From NCBI RefSeq assembly GCF_007293315.1, contig NZ_VLXZ01000006.1, forward strand, positions 62,001 to 126,000: a stretch of 64,000 nt of DNA, in the 5' to 3' direction. The position numbers were made by a program, and so were the translations under genes. The notes beneath the pieces are model-generated. The model did no database searches, had not been told where the DNA came from, and saw only the letters and a list, made by a program, of their open reading frames with translations. Below, in pieces: positions 20,904-29,139 of this stretch (position 1 is the stretch's first letter; every line of letters starts with the position of its first letter). This stretch comes from Alkalicoccobacillus porphyridii. GTDB lineage: Bacteria > Bacillota > Bacilli > Bacillales > Bacillaceae_D.

Positions 20904-21665
20904 ATGACTGCCAATTTAGACTATGTTTTTCAATCAGACGTTGGACAAGTAAGATCACATAATGAGGATTCTGGAGGAACCTATGCTACGGAAGCTGGAC
21001 TGCTTGCTTTTGTTGCAGATGGTATGGGTGGACATCGAGCAGGAGACGTGGCAAGCGCCATGACATCACGCTTGTTAAAAGAAGCATGGATGGAGTTAGA
21101 GACTCCACTGGCGGCTACAGAGGCAGAAAGCTGGCTGAGGCAACAATTTAAGGATATTAATCAGGCTGTGCATGAGCATGCTAATAATCATGAAGAATGT
21201 CAAGGAATGGGTACCACACTTGTTGCTGCCATTTGCACAGACGAATATGTGGCTATTGGACATATTGGAGACAGTAGAGCCTATCTTCGTACCGATGAAG
21301 GTTTTTCACTAAAAACAGCCGATCATTCATTAGTAGAAGAGCTTAGAAGAACCGGTCAAATCTCAGAAGAAGAGGCAGAGAATCATCCGCGTAAGAATGT
21401 ACTCCTGCGTGCACTAGGCACGGAGCCTTCTGTTAAGATGGATGTTACTACACTCCCTCTAGATGGGGCATGTGACTTACTGCTTTGTTCAGATGGGCTT
21501 TCCGATAAAATTTCTCTACCTGAAATCAATGATATCCTCTTATCTAAGGATACAGCTGAATCGGTATCACAATCCCTCATCCAGCTTGCGAATGAGCGAG
21601 GTGGAGAAGACAATATTTCTATAGCTCTCGTTCGATTATATTCTTCTATGGACAGGACAGGGTGA
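20904..21665 (+). CDS. prpC: PP2C-family protein serine/threonine phosphatase PrpC
   Basis: Mn2+-dependent phosphatase that reverses PrkC phosphorylation. 253 residues with the full set of PP2C motifs: DVGQVRSHNEDS, VADGMGGHRAGDVAS (metal ligands), MGTTLVAA, IGHIGDSRAYL, TADHSLVEEL, LLCSDGLSDKI and RGGEDNISIALV. AAGAGGTGG precedes the ATG. prkC begins five bases after the stop; the phosphatase-kinase pairing is conserved throughout Firmicutes. Confidence 0.96.
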   Translation: MTANLDYVFQSDVGQVRSHNEDSGGTYATEAGLLAFVADGMGGHRAGDVASAMTSRLLKEAWMELETPLAATEAESWLRQQFKDINQAVHEHANNHEECQGMGTTLVAAICTDEYVAIGHIGDSRAYLRTDEGFSLKTADHSLVEELRRTGQISEEEAENHPRKNVLLRALGTEPSVKMDVTTLPLDGACDLLLCSDGLSDKISLPEINDILLSKDTAESVSQSLIQLANERGGEDNISIALVRLYSSMDRTG

Positions 21666-21670
21666 CGTCA

Positions 21671-23692
21671 ATGATAGGACAAAGAATTAGCGATCGGTAC
21701 GAAATAATAGAGAGTATTGGCGGCGGAGGGATGGCCAATGTCTATCTAGCGTTAGATCTTATATTAGATCGTCATGTTGCTGTCAAAGTGCTTCAGCCTC
21801 AATTTTCGGATGATGAACAGTTTATTAAACGTTTTCGTAGGGAGGCGCAATCGGCCACAAGCTTAGCGCACCCAAACATTGTTAATATTTTTGATGTTGG
21901 GGAAGAAGATCAACTGTATTATATTGTCATGGAATATGTGAAAGGGCAGACGTTAAAGGAGCTTATTCAGCAAGAAGGCTCATTATCAGTAGAAGTGGCG
22001 ATAGATTTCTTAAAGCAAATTTTATCCGCTATGGCTCACGCCCATGCCAATCAAATTGTCCATCGCGATATTAAACCACATAATATACTTATTAGTGAAG
22101 ACGGAGAGGCAAAGGTAGCTGATTTTGGCATAGCCAGAGCGATGTCTTCCGCAACCATTACGCATACCAATTCGGTTATGGGCTCTGTTCATTATTTGTC
22201 ACCAGAGCAAGCAAGAGGCGGCCATATCACGTACCGATCAGATATTTACTCTCTGGGTATCGTGTTTTATGAAATGCTAACAGGTATCCTGCCATTTTCC
22301 GGAGATACTGCCGTCTCCATTGCCATTAAGCATCTGCAAAATGATATGCCTTCTGTTCGACAGGTAAACAGTGCGATACCTCAAAGTGTAGAGAATATGA
22401 TTAATCGAGCTACAATGAAGGATCCCGCCGCTCGTTATCAATCGGCAGAAGAGATGGCTGAAGACACGTACACCCTGCTTGACCCTGAGCGGTATGATGA
22501 AACTCCTTATGAATACCAACAAGAGGATGATGATGTTACAAAGGCGATACCGATTGTCGGCAAGCTTCCTGAATCAGATGATTTGGAAAAAACGATCGCG
22601 GCTGAGCCTACCAAGCCAGTTAGCCCAGTGACTGAATCGGCGCAATCAAAGCCGTTGCCTAAACCTAAAAAGCCAAAGAAACGTAAGAAGTGGCTTGTGA
22701 TACTGATCCTGACTGCCATTTTCACCTTGGTGGTAGGAGCAAGCGCGTTTGCTATTTTTCCAAATCTGTTCCGGGTAGCAGAGGTTCAGATTCCAGAAGT
22801 AGTTGATCGACCAGTTGAAGAGGTGCAACAGGAGCTTGAGGATTTAGATTTAAATGTTGATATTCAAGAAATAGAGGATAACTCTATAGATGCAGGCAAC
22901 GTTGTTAGTTCTAATCCTCGAGCTGGGTCCACTGTTAAGGTAGGTTCAACAGTTCGCTTGCAGGTAAGTGGACAAGAGGAAGAGATCACCCTTCAGGATT
23001 ACACTGGTTTTCCAATTGAACAGGCAAAACGATTGCTTGAACAGATGAATGTTACGGTTGAAGAAGTAACCAGAGAGAATAATGACGTTTCAGAGGGCAC
23101 GGTGCTCAGCCAAACGCCTGCACCAGATACGGTCATTACACCATCCACTGATACAGTCTATTTAACCTATGCTGTTGAAGCGCAAATTACCCTCAGGAAC
23201 TTAGAAGGTGCTACAGAGGATAATGCGCGGGATTACTTTAATGATGAAGAACTCCGCGGACGGTTTTCTTATGAGTATCATGATACGGTTGAACAAGGTC
23301 GAATCATTAGCCAGAGTCCAGAACCATTTGAAATGATTGGTCCGGGTAGTGATGTAGAAGTTGTTGTCTCAAGAGGTCCAGAGGGCTCAAGTGACCCAGA
23401 CCCAGACGATTCTGAACCGCCAGAGACAGAAGAACCAAGTCGAATTATTGAGGTTAGTCAACCTGTTGAAGTTTCAGAGGAAGAACAAGCAGCAGGTGAG
23501 GTCTTTGAGATTCGCATTGTCTATAGAGATGTGACAACAGATGGTGATGATGAGGTATTTGTTGAGGAAGAAATTACTGAATCTAAGACCTATGTTGTTC
23601 CGCTTAGAGTGAGTCCAAGCCAATCAGGTTCATTTGATTTATATATTGACGGGCAGCTTATTAAGAATTCTGAGGAGCGCACATATGAGTAA
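21671..23692 (+). CDS. prkC: Membrane PASTA serine/threonine kinase PrkC
   Basis: Senses muropeptides/lipid II outside and phosphorylates cytoplasmic targets; in B. subtilis it can trigger spore germination. With the ATG at 21671 (MIGQRISDRYEI) it has 673 residues; an in-frame GTG at 21662 overlapping prpC is an alternative. Kinase domain about 8-270: Gly-rich SIGGGGMANVY, Lys39, catalytic HRDIKPHN (Asp133), DFG 151-153, and an activation loop TITHTNS with the threonines known to be autophosphorylated. One transmembrane helix at about 341-363 after a basic KKPKKRKK patch. Three PASTA repeats follow (about 374-575), then an unusually acidic linker (D-P-D-P-D-D-S-E-P-P-E-T-E-E) and a C-terminal beta-rich domain. 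Confidence 0.96.
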   Translation: MIGQRISDRYEIIESIGGGGMANVYLALDLILDRHVAVKVLQPQFSDDEQFIKRFRREAQSATSLAHPNIVNIFDVGEEDQLYYIVMEYVKGQTLKELIQQEGSLSVEVAIDFLKQILSAMAHAHANQIVHRDIKPHNILISEDGEAKVADFGIARAMSSATITHTNSVMGSVHYLSPEQARGGHITYRSDIYSLGIVFYEMLTGILPFSGDTAVSIAIKHLQNDMPSVRQVNSAIPQSVENMINRATMKDPAARYQSAEEMAEDTYTLLDPERYDETPYEYQQEDDDVTKAIPIVGKLPESDDLEKTIAAEPTKPVSPVTESAQSKPLPKPKKPKKRKKWLVILILTAIFTLVVGASAFAIFPNLFRVAEVQIPEVVDRPVEEVQQELEDLDLNVDIQEIEDNSIDAGNVVSSNPRAGSTVKVGSTVRLQVSGQEEEITLQDYTGFPIEQAKRLLEQMNVTVEEVTRENNDVSEGTVLSQTPAPDTVITPSTDTVYLTYAVEAQITLRNLEGATEDNARDYFNDEELRGRFSYEYHDTVEQGRIISQSPEPFEMIGPGSDVEVVVSRGPEGSSDPDPDDSEPPETEEPSRIIEVSQPVEVSEEEQAAGEVFEIRIVYRDVTTDGDDEVFVEEEITESKTYVVPLRVSPSQSGSFDLYIDGQLIKNSEERTYE

Positions 23693-23719
23693 GAGGGCTG
23701 GGCATAGCCCTCCCTCTTT
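23693..23719 (+). terminator. Weak terminator after prkC
   Basis: GAGGGCT (23693-23699) pairs with AGCCCTC (23706-23712) directly after the stop, followed by CCTCTTTGTTT. The T tract is interrupted, so read-through into rsgA is likely. A second small hairpin, TACTTTTTgtgAAAAAGTA, lies about 20 bp downstream. Confidence 0.5.
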
Positions 23720-23819
23720 GTTTGATAGAGCCGTTACTTTTTGTGAAAAAGTATCGAAATGGTTCATTAGAAAATGATAAGGACGTAACCCTTAATTTTA
23801 GAAAAGAAAGAAGGTTTGT

Positions 23820-24701
23820 ATGCCAAAAGGATTAATCGTGAAATCGCTAAGTGGGTTTTATTATGTACAAGACCGAGATTTATACATTCAATGTCGTGGA
23901 CGGGGTTTATTTCGTAAACAAAACCGAAAACCATTAGTAGGTGATCATGTAGAATATGAAGCCGAAAATAAGACGGATGGCTATATCATGGAGCTTTTGG
24001 ATAGAAAAAATGAATTAATACGGCCTCCTATTGCAAATGTCGATCAGGCTTTGCTCGTTTTTTCTGCACTGGAGCCAGATTTTAGCCCGCATTTATTAGA
24101 TCGGTTTTTGGTACACATTGAAGCGTCTAATATTGAGCCTGTTATCATTATTAGTAAGATGGATTTATTAAATAATGAGCAGCTTGCTGTTATTGAAACA
24201 TACGTAAAAGATTATGAGCAAATAGGGTACCGTGTTCGGGTCACTTCTAATGCCGAGGGAAGTGATATCCAGTGGCTGCTGCCTGATTTAAATGATCGAA
24301 TTTCAGTAGTAGCAGGTCAATCAGGAGTGGGGAAGTCGTCCCTCCTAAACGCATTAAAGCCTAATTTAGACATTGAAACGGACCAAATTTCAACGCATTT
24401 GGGACGAGGTAAGCATACCACCCGGCATGTTGAACTCCTATCCATCGGAAGTGGGCTTGTTGCAGATACACCTGGATTCAGCTCTGTAGAATTTACAGCG
24501 ATTGAAGCTGAGGACTTAGCTCTATATTTTCCGGAAATGAAGGAACAAATTCCGAATTGTAAATTTAGAGGTTGCTTGCATACGTCTGAGCCTGGTTGTG
24601 CTGTTAAGGCTGAGCTTGAGCAAGGAAGAATTAAAGCCTATCGCTATAAGCATTATCTATTATTTTTAGAAGAGATTAATCAACGTAAAAGGAGATATTA
24701 A
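23820..24701 (+). CDS. rsgA: Ribosome small subunit maturation GTPase RsgA (CpgA, YloQ)
   Basis: Circularly permuted GTPase acting late in 30S assembly; in B. subtilis also a PrkC substrate. 293 residues. N-terminal OB fold (about 1-65), then G motifs in permuted order: G4 ISKMD (about 118), G1 GQSGVGKSSLLN (about 167), G3 DTPGF (about 220), and a C-terminal zinc knuckle of Cys and His residues in NCKFRGCLHTSEPGC. The gene follows the PrkC/PrpC pair, as in B. subtilis, fitting shared regulation. Confidence 0.96.
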   Translation: MPKGLIVKSLSGFYYVQDRDLYIQCRGRGLFRKQNRKPLVGDHVEYEAENKTDGYIMELLDRKNELIRPPIANVDQALLVFSALEPDFSPHLLDRFLVHIEASNIEPVIIISKMDLLNNEQLAVIETYVKDYEQIGYRVRVTSNAEGSDIQWLLPDLNDRISVVAGQSGVGKSSLLNALKPNLDIETDQISTHLGRGKHTTRHVELLSIGSGLVADTPGFSSVEFTAIEAEDLALYFPEMKEQIPNCKFRGCLHTSEPGCAVKAELEQGRIKAYRYKHYLLFLEEINQRKRRY

Positions 24702-24703
24702 AG

Positions 24704-25360
24704 ATGATCAAAATTGCCCCATCCATTTTATCAGCAGATTTCGCTCACCTTGCAGATGAGATTCGCGATATCGACCAGGCCGGAGCAGATTATGTGCATA
24801 TCGATGCAATGGATGGTCACTTTGTACCAAACTTGACCATTGGTCCAATGATCGTTAAAGCCATCCGTCCATTAACAGAGCTAACGTTAGATGTCCACTT
24901 GATGCTTTCAAATCCTGATTTATACATAGCTAATTTTGCTGAAGCAGGAGCGGATATTATCTCTGTCCATGTGGAAGCTTGTCCCCATCTTCATCGAACG
25001 ATTCAGTTAATTAAAGAAAAAGGTGTTAAAGCGGGAGTTGTCTTAAATCCAGCAACCCCCGTATCGTCTGTGCTACCTATATTACACGAGGTGGATCTTG
25101 TTTTGCAGATGTCAGTGAACCCTGGGTTTGGTGGGCAGACATTCATTTCATCTACGTTGCGTAATATTAAAGAGCTTGCTGATTATCGTCGCACACATTA
25201 TTTGAATTATGAGATTGAAGTGGACGGTGGTGTGAATGCATCAACAGCAGTAGAGTGTGTTGAGGCTGGAGCGACCGTATTGGTAGCTGGCTCCGCGGTA
25301 TTTGGAGAGAAGGATCGCACCCAAGCAATCGAGAGCATTCGTCCTACACTTAGAAAATAA
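24704..25360 (+). CDS. rpe: Ribulose-phosphate 3-epimerase
   Basis: Interconverts ribulose 5-phosphate and xylulose 5-phosphate in the pentose phosphate pathway. 218 residues, TIM barrel: IAPSILSADFAHL start, metal-site DYVHIDAMDGHFVPN, VDLVLQMSVNPGFGGQ, and EVDGGVNAST with the phosphate loop VAGSAVFG. It starts two bases after rsgA, with AAAGGAG at 24688. B. subtilis has yloS (thiamine pyrophosphokinase) next; it is missing here. Confidence 0.96.
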   Translation: MIKIAPSILSADFAHLADEIRDIDQAGADYVHIDAMDGHFVPNLTIGPMIVKAIRPLTELTLDVHLMLSNPDLYIANFAEAGADIISVHVEACPHLHRTIQLIKEKGVKAGVVLNPATPVSSVLPILHEVDLVLQMSVNPGFGGQTFISSTLRNIKELADYRRTHYLNYEIEVDGGVNASTAVECVEAGATVLVAGSAVFGEKDRTQAIESIRPTLRK

Positions 25361-25584
25361 TAGAATTGGTTCTGTTTGATTCATTTACGGCATAGCATGA
25401 TGGTAAAGAATAGCTTGACTGTTCTTATTTTGATTATACATTTTCTTTGATTTTCGTTATGAATTAGGAATAGTTTATACCTGCAGGCGATATTAGTAGA
25501 AGGTAGAGGGTAATTGGAGAAGTCTTGTATGATCAGTTAGGAAACAAGCTTGTTTTCGGCGATTTTCGCTAAGGAGGAGGAGCC

Positions 25585-25665
25585 ATGAAGTTCTATACCA
25601 TCAAGCTGCCCAAGTTTATCGGTGGATTTGTGCGGGCCATTCTTAGTTCATTCAAAAAAGCCTAG
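25585..25665 (+). CDS. spoVM: Stage V sporulation protein M (SpoVM), 26-residue peptide
   Basis: Tiny amphipathic helix that recognises the curvature of the forespore membrane and anchors SpoIVA, the base of the spore coat. The peptide starts MKFYTIKLPKFIGGFVRAIL and ends SSFKKA. It is 26 residues, the same length as B. subtilis SpoVM and nearly identical in residues 1-11 (MKFYTIKLPKF). The ribosome binding site AAGGAGGAGG at 25571-25580 is very strong. It sits between rpe and rpmB as in B. subtilis and is followed at once by a terminator. In B. subtilis it is under SigE; I do not see a clear SigE promoter in the 224-bp gap upstream. Confidence 0.95.
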   Translation: MKFYTIKLPKFIGGFVRAILSSFKKA

Positions 25666-25666
25666 C

Positions 25667-25696
25667 AAAAAAGCACCGGAATCCCGGTGCTTTTTG
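25667..25696. terminator. Bidirectional terminator between spoVM and rpmB
   Basis: AAAAAGCACCGG and CCGGTGCTTTTT form a 12-bp stem with A and T tracts on both sides, serving spoVM (plus) and rpmB (minus). Confidence 0.9.
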
Positions 25697-25708
25697 CTAA
25701 TTATTAGA

Positions 25709-25897
25709 TTACACACGTTGAACTTTTCCTGATTTTAGAGCACGAGCAGAAACATACACACGTTTCGGCTTTCCGTCAACAAGAATACGTACCTTTTGTA
25801 CGTTAACTCCCCAACGACGTTTTGTTTTGTTTAAAGCGTGAGAACGCTTGTTACCAGTACGAGCTTTCTTTCCAGTAATATGACAAACACGGGCCAT
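25709..25897 (-). CDS. rpmB: 50S ribosomal protein L28
   Basis: 62 residues beginning [20 protein letters not shown]. The ATG at 25897 follows GGAGGTG; an earlier in-frame ATG adds seven non-conserved residues. Family features: CHITGKK and a basic body with [12 protein letters not shown]. This version has a single cysteine and no zinc-ribbon pairs, so it is the zinc-independent form. Monocistronic, on the minus strand between spoVM and yloU as in B. subtilis. Confidence 0.96.
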   Translation of the reverse strand: MARVCHITGKKARTGNKRSHALNKTKRRWGVNVQKVRILVDGKPKRVYVSARALKSGKVQRV

Positions 25898-25950
25898 GAC
25901 TTGCACCTCCTTATTCATTCCACCTTACGATGACCATTTCATACCTGAAT

Positions 25951-25979
25951 ATCTTAGCATAGGGAAAAAAAGAAAGCAA
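25951..25979 (-). promoter_or_regulatory. SigA promoter of rpmB
   Basis: On the minus strand TTGCTT (25979-25974), 17-bp spacer, TAAGAT (25956-25951) with TGc directly before the -10 (extended -10). It is 54 bp upstream of the rpmB start. Confidence 0.65.
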
Positions 25980-26103
25980 TAGATACTTAGAACTTTATCA
26001 AGTGTTACTCCTTGACAGCTTTCTTTGTTCCTATTGTTTCTTTCATATTCAATGAATGTATAGTAAAATATAGCTAATGTGCAGTTTTAAAAGGAGGATT
26101 CGT

Positions 26104-26466
26104 ATGTCTATTGAAATGAAAACACAGCTTGGAATGGTAGATGTTTCAAGAGACGTAGTAGCAACTGTAGCTGGGGGAGCAGCAGTAGATTGCTACGGTA
26201 TTGTCGGTATGGCTTCACAAAAGCAAATCAAGGACGGTTTGTCCGAACTACTTGGAAAAGAGAACTTCCGTCGCGGAGTTGTCATTCGTGAAGTAGAGGA
26301 AGACATTCACATTGATATGTATATTATTGTTAGCTACGGAACAAAGATTTCTGAGGTAGCTCATAACGTACAAACAAAAGTAAAATACCAACTGGAACAG
26401 ATGCTTGGATTAGATGTTGAGTCTGTCAACATTTTCGTGCAAGGTGTTCGAGTGTTAAACACCTAG
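26104..26466 (+). CDS. yloU: Asp23/Gls24 family envelope-stress protein YloU
   Basis: DUF322/Asp23 family; members associate with the membrane and respond to envelope stress in Firmicutes, but biochemical function is not established. The ATG at 26104, after AAAGGAGG, gives 120 residues starting MSIEMKTQLGMVDVSRDVVA. The core has AGGAAVDCYGIVGMAS and the C-terminal VNIFVQGVRV. It stands directly before fakA, as is general in Bacilli, and the two are probably co-transcribed. Confidence 0.93.
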   Translation: MSIEMKTQLGMVDVSRDVVATVAGGAAVDCYGIVGMASQKQIKDGLSELLGKENFRRGVVIREVEEDIHIDMYIIVSYGTKISEVAHNVQTKVKYQLEQMLGLDVESVNIFVQGVRVLNT

Positions 26467-26488
26467 GGGCGGTAAGGAGGAAATGGAA

Positions 26489-28180
26489 GTGACGGTTAAG
26501 AGATTAGAAGCAAACAAACTTGCTCAAATGTTTATTGAGGGGGCAGATAACCTTTCAAGACATGTGAAGATTGTTGATTCTTTAAATGTGTTCCCTGTTC
26601 CAGATGGTGATACAGGAACCAATATGAATCTTTCAATTACTTCAGGTGTCAAAGAAGTGAGAGCGCAAACGTCAAAGGAAGCGGGAAAGATTGCCTCGTC
26701 TTTTGCAAAAGGTCTATTAATGGGTGCGCGGGGAAATTCAGGCGTTATCCTATCACAGCTTTTTAGAGGGTTTTCAAAGGCTTCTGAAGGAAAACACTAT
26801 CTGAGTGCACAAGATCTTGCGCAAGCTCTTGATAAGGGCGTTGAAACGGCTTATAAAGCAGTAATTAAGCCAGTGGAGGGCACGATTTTAACAGTGGCTA
26901 AGGATGCAGCAAAGCAAGCCGTTAAGTCAGCCAATAAATCAGATGATGTCGTTCAAGTCATGACGGATGTTGTAAAGGAAGCAAAGGCTTCTTTAAAGCG
27001 CACTCCTGACCTATTGCCAGTCCTAAAGGAAGTTGGCGTTGTGGATTCAGGTGGTCAAGGGCTACTCTATATATATGAAGGGTTTTTAGCTGTATTAACA
27101 GGAAAGAAGCTAAAGGAACAACAGCCTACAACTCCTAACATGGACGACCTTATAAAAATTGAACATCATCAGCATAATGCCCAGAGTCATATGGCAACCG
27201 AAGATATTGAATTCGGGTATTGTACAGAAGTAATGGTTCGATTTGATGAAAGTCGATTAAAAGAACAAGCCTTTCATGAAGAAGAGTTTCGCAATGAGCT
27301 AAGTGAGCTTGGTGATTCTCTATTGGTTGTATCAGATGAAGATCTGTTAAAAGTACATATTCACGCAGAATACCCAGGAGAAGTGTTATCTAGAGCGCAG
27401 CGATACGGTGACTTTATCAATATTAAGATTGAGAATATGAGAGAGCAGCACACCCATTTACTTGATGAAACGCAAGCTGTTTATGGGAATGCTGATCCTG
27501 TTGAAGCTGATAAATCCGAAAAAAGTGAGTTTGGGATTGTAACCGTTTCTATGGGAGAAGGAGTATCGGAGCTATTTAAAGGCTTAGGTGCAGGAGAGGT
27601 TATTCAAGGTGGTCAAACCATGAATCCTAGTACTGAAGATATTGTTAGTGCCATTGAAAAGGTACATGCTGAAAAGATCCTCATTCTTCCGAACAATGGG
27701 AATATCGTCATGGCTGCTGAGCAGGCTGCAAAGGTTGTAGATGCAGAAGCGATTGTAGTGCCATCAAAGACGGTTCCTCAAGGCCTGGCTGCCATCCTTG
27801 CCTTTAATCCTACTCTTGACCTTAAAGAGAATGCTTCCCAGATGAAAGAGGCAATGACATTTGTGAAATCTGGCCAAATTACGTACGCGGTAAGAGACAC
27901 ACAAATTGAAGGACTGTCCATACAGAAGGACGATTTCATTGGGATCTCGGAAAAGAAAATTGTGAACACACATCAAAAGTTAATAGAGGCAGCAAAAGAA
28001 CTGCTTGCACATATGATTGATGATGAAAGTGAAATGGTAACGGTTCTTGCAGGAGAAGATGTGACAGAAGACGAAACGGAAGAACTGGTGCGATACCTTG
28101 AGGAGCAGTTTACTGATGTTGAGCTAGACGTCCATCAAGGAGGACAACCACTTTACTCTTATATCTTTGCTGTGGAATAA
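26489..28180 (+). CDS. fakA: Fatty acid kinase, ATP-binding subunit FakA (YloV)
   Basis: Phosphorylates exogenous fatty acids held by a FakB/DegV protein, giving acyl phosphate for PlsX/PlsY. N-terminal DhaL-like kinase domain with the metal-binding VFPVPDGDTGTNM and KGLLMGARGNSGVILSQL, then a middle domain and a DegV-like C-terminal domain. Start choice: GTG at 26489 stands 8 bases after AAGGAGG, while the in-frame ATG at 26483 is only 2 bases from it, so GTG is preferred (563 residues). A degV gene follows 29 bases downstream. Confidence 0.93.
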   Translation: MTVKRLEANKLAQMFIEGADNLSRHVKIVDSLNVFPVPDGDTGTNMNLSITSGVKEVRAQTSKEAGKIASSFAKGLLMGARGNSGVILSQLFRGFSKASEGKHYLSAQDLAQALDKGVETAYKAVIKPVEGTILTVAKDAAKQAVKSANKSDDVVQVMTDVVKEAKASLKRTPDLLPVLKEVGVVDSGGQGLLYIYEGFLAVLTGKKLKEQQPTTPNMDDLIKIEHHQHNAQSHMATEDIEFGYCTEVMVRFDESRLKEQAFHEEEFRNELSELGDSLLVVSDEDLLKVHIHAEYPGEVLSRAQRYGDFINIKIENMREQHTHLLDETQAVYGNADPVEADKSEKSEFGIVTVSMGEGVSELFKGLGAGEVIQGGQTMNPSTEDIVSAIEKVHAEKILILPNNGNIVMAAEQAAKVVDAEAIVVPSKTVPQGLAAILAFNPTLDLKENASQMKEAMTFVKSGQITYAVRDTQIEGLSIQKDDFIGISEKKIVNTHQKLIEAAKELLAHMIDDESEMVTVLAGEDVTEDETEELVRYLEEQFTDVELDVHQGGQPLYSYIFAVE

Positions 28181-28209
28181 GGACACTGAGAATAGAAGGG
28201 ATGAGATGA

Positions 28210-29076
28210 ATGTCTACAATTCGGATTGTAACAGATAGCACAGCCGATATTCCAAAGGAAATCGTGGACAAGTGGAATATCACAGTGATTCCATTAAATG
28301 TCGTGTTTTCTGAAGCGGAATCTTATGAAGATGGTGTGACAATTAGTACAGAAACATTTTATGAGAAGCTTGAAACAAGTGATGTTATTCCAACTACATC
28401 CCAGCCTACACCCCATCAATTTGAACAAGTTTACCGCTCTCTACAGTCTGAAGGTGCTGATGTTATCTTTTCTATTCATCTTTCCTCCAAGCTAAGTGGT
28501 ACGTATCAGGCAGCAACGATTGCTAAGGCCAGCCTAGAGGACGAGAAACTGGATATTCGAGTCATTGACTCTCGCCAGGCGTCTTATGCGATTGGAATAA
28601 TGGTTGCTGAATTGGCGGAAATGGCTCATGATAATAAGCCACTTGTCGAGCTTGAAAAAAGAGCTGATCAGTTACTAGATGAAACAAAGGTTTATTTCCT
28701 TGTGGATACACTTCGTTTTTTACAAAAAAACGGTAGAATTGGGAAGGCCCAAGCTATGGTAGGTTCTCTGCTTAAAGTGAAGCCTATTCTTTCCCTATCA
28801 GAGGAAGGGGAAGTTTATCCGTTTGATAAAGCAAGAGGTCCAAAAAAGGCCATCTCGATCATTATTGATACCATTAAGAAGGAATACGGAGATACACCTA
28901 TTCACATTGGAGCCTCTCACGCCCTGAATCAAGCGCTTGCTGACGAGCTAATTGAGCGCGTGAAGGCTGAATGTCAGGTGGAATCAGTAGTTGTAACCTC
29001 TATTGGAGCTGTTATTGGTACACATGTTGGACCCGGAACGGTTTCGATTTCATGTACTAAAGCAGAACATAGTTAA
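28210..29076 (+). CDS. DegV family fatty-acid-binding protein (FakB-like)
   Basis: 288 residues. DegV fold: N-terminal RIVTDSTADIPKEI, Thr-Ser loop TTSQPTP (carboxylate-binding region), fatty-acid pocket segment SSKLSGTYQAA, and GTHVGPGTVSI near the C-terminus. Family knowledge: DegV/FakB proteins bind a fatty acid and present it to FakA. Being in the same apparent operon as fakA, it is the likely partner in this organism; substrate chain preference cannot be told from sequence. It is an extra gene relative to the B. subtilis order fakA-sdaAB. Confidence 0.88.
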   Translation: MSTIRIVTDSTADIPKEIVDKWNITVIPLNVVFSEAESYEDGVTISTETFYEKLETSDVIPTTSQPTPHQFEQVYRSLQSEGADVIFSIHLSSKLSGTYQAATIAKASLEDEKLDIRVIDSRQASYAIGIMVAELAEMAHDNKPLVELEKRADQLLDETKVYFLVDTLRFLQKNGRIGKAQAMVGSLLKVKPILSLSEEGEVYPFDKARGPKKAISIIIDTIKKEYGDTPIHIGASHALNQALADELIERVKAECQVESVVVTSIGAVIGTHVGPGTVSISCTKAEHS

Positions 29077-29085
29077 ATAGTGTAC

Positions 29086-29119
29086 AAGGCCGGCGCTTCT
29101 TATAGGCTGGTCTTTTTTT
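29086..29119 (+). terminator. Terminator after the fakA-degV unit
   Basis: AAGGCCGGC (29086-29094) pairs with GCTGGTCTT (29106-29114), two G-U pairs included, and seven T in total close the 3' side. Confidence 0.8.
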
Positions 29120-29139
29120 ACTCGTGAAGGAGGAAAAGA

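Noticed and set aside
28210-29076. DegV gene as a DNA-binding regulator
   Set aside because: The DegV name is historical; the sequence shows a lipid-binding fold without any DNA-binding motif.
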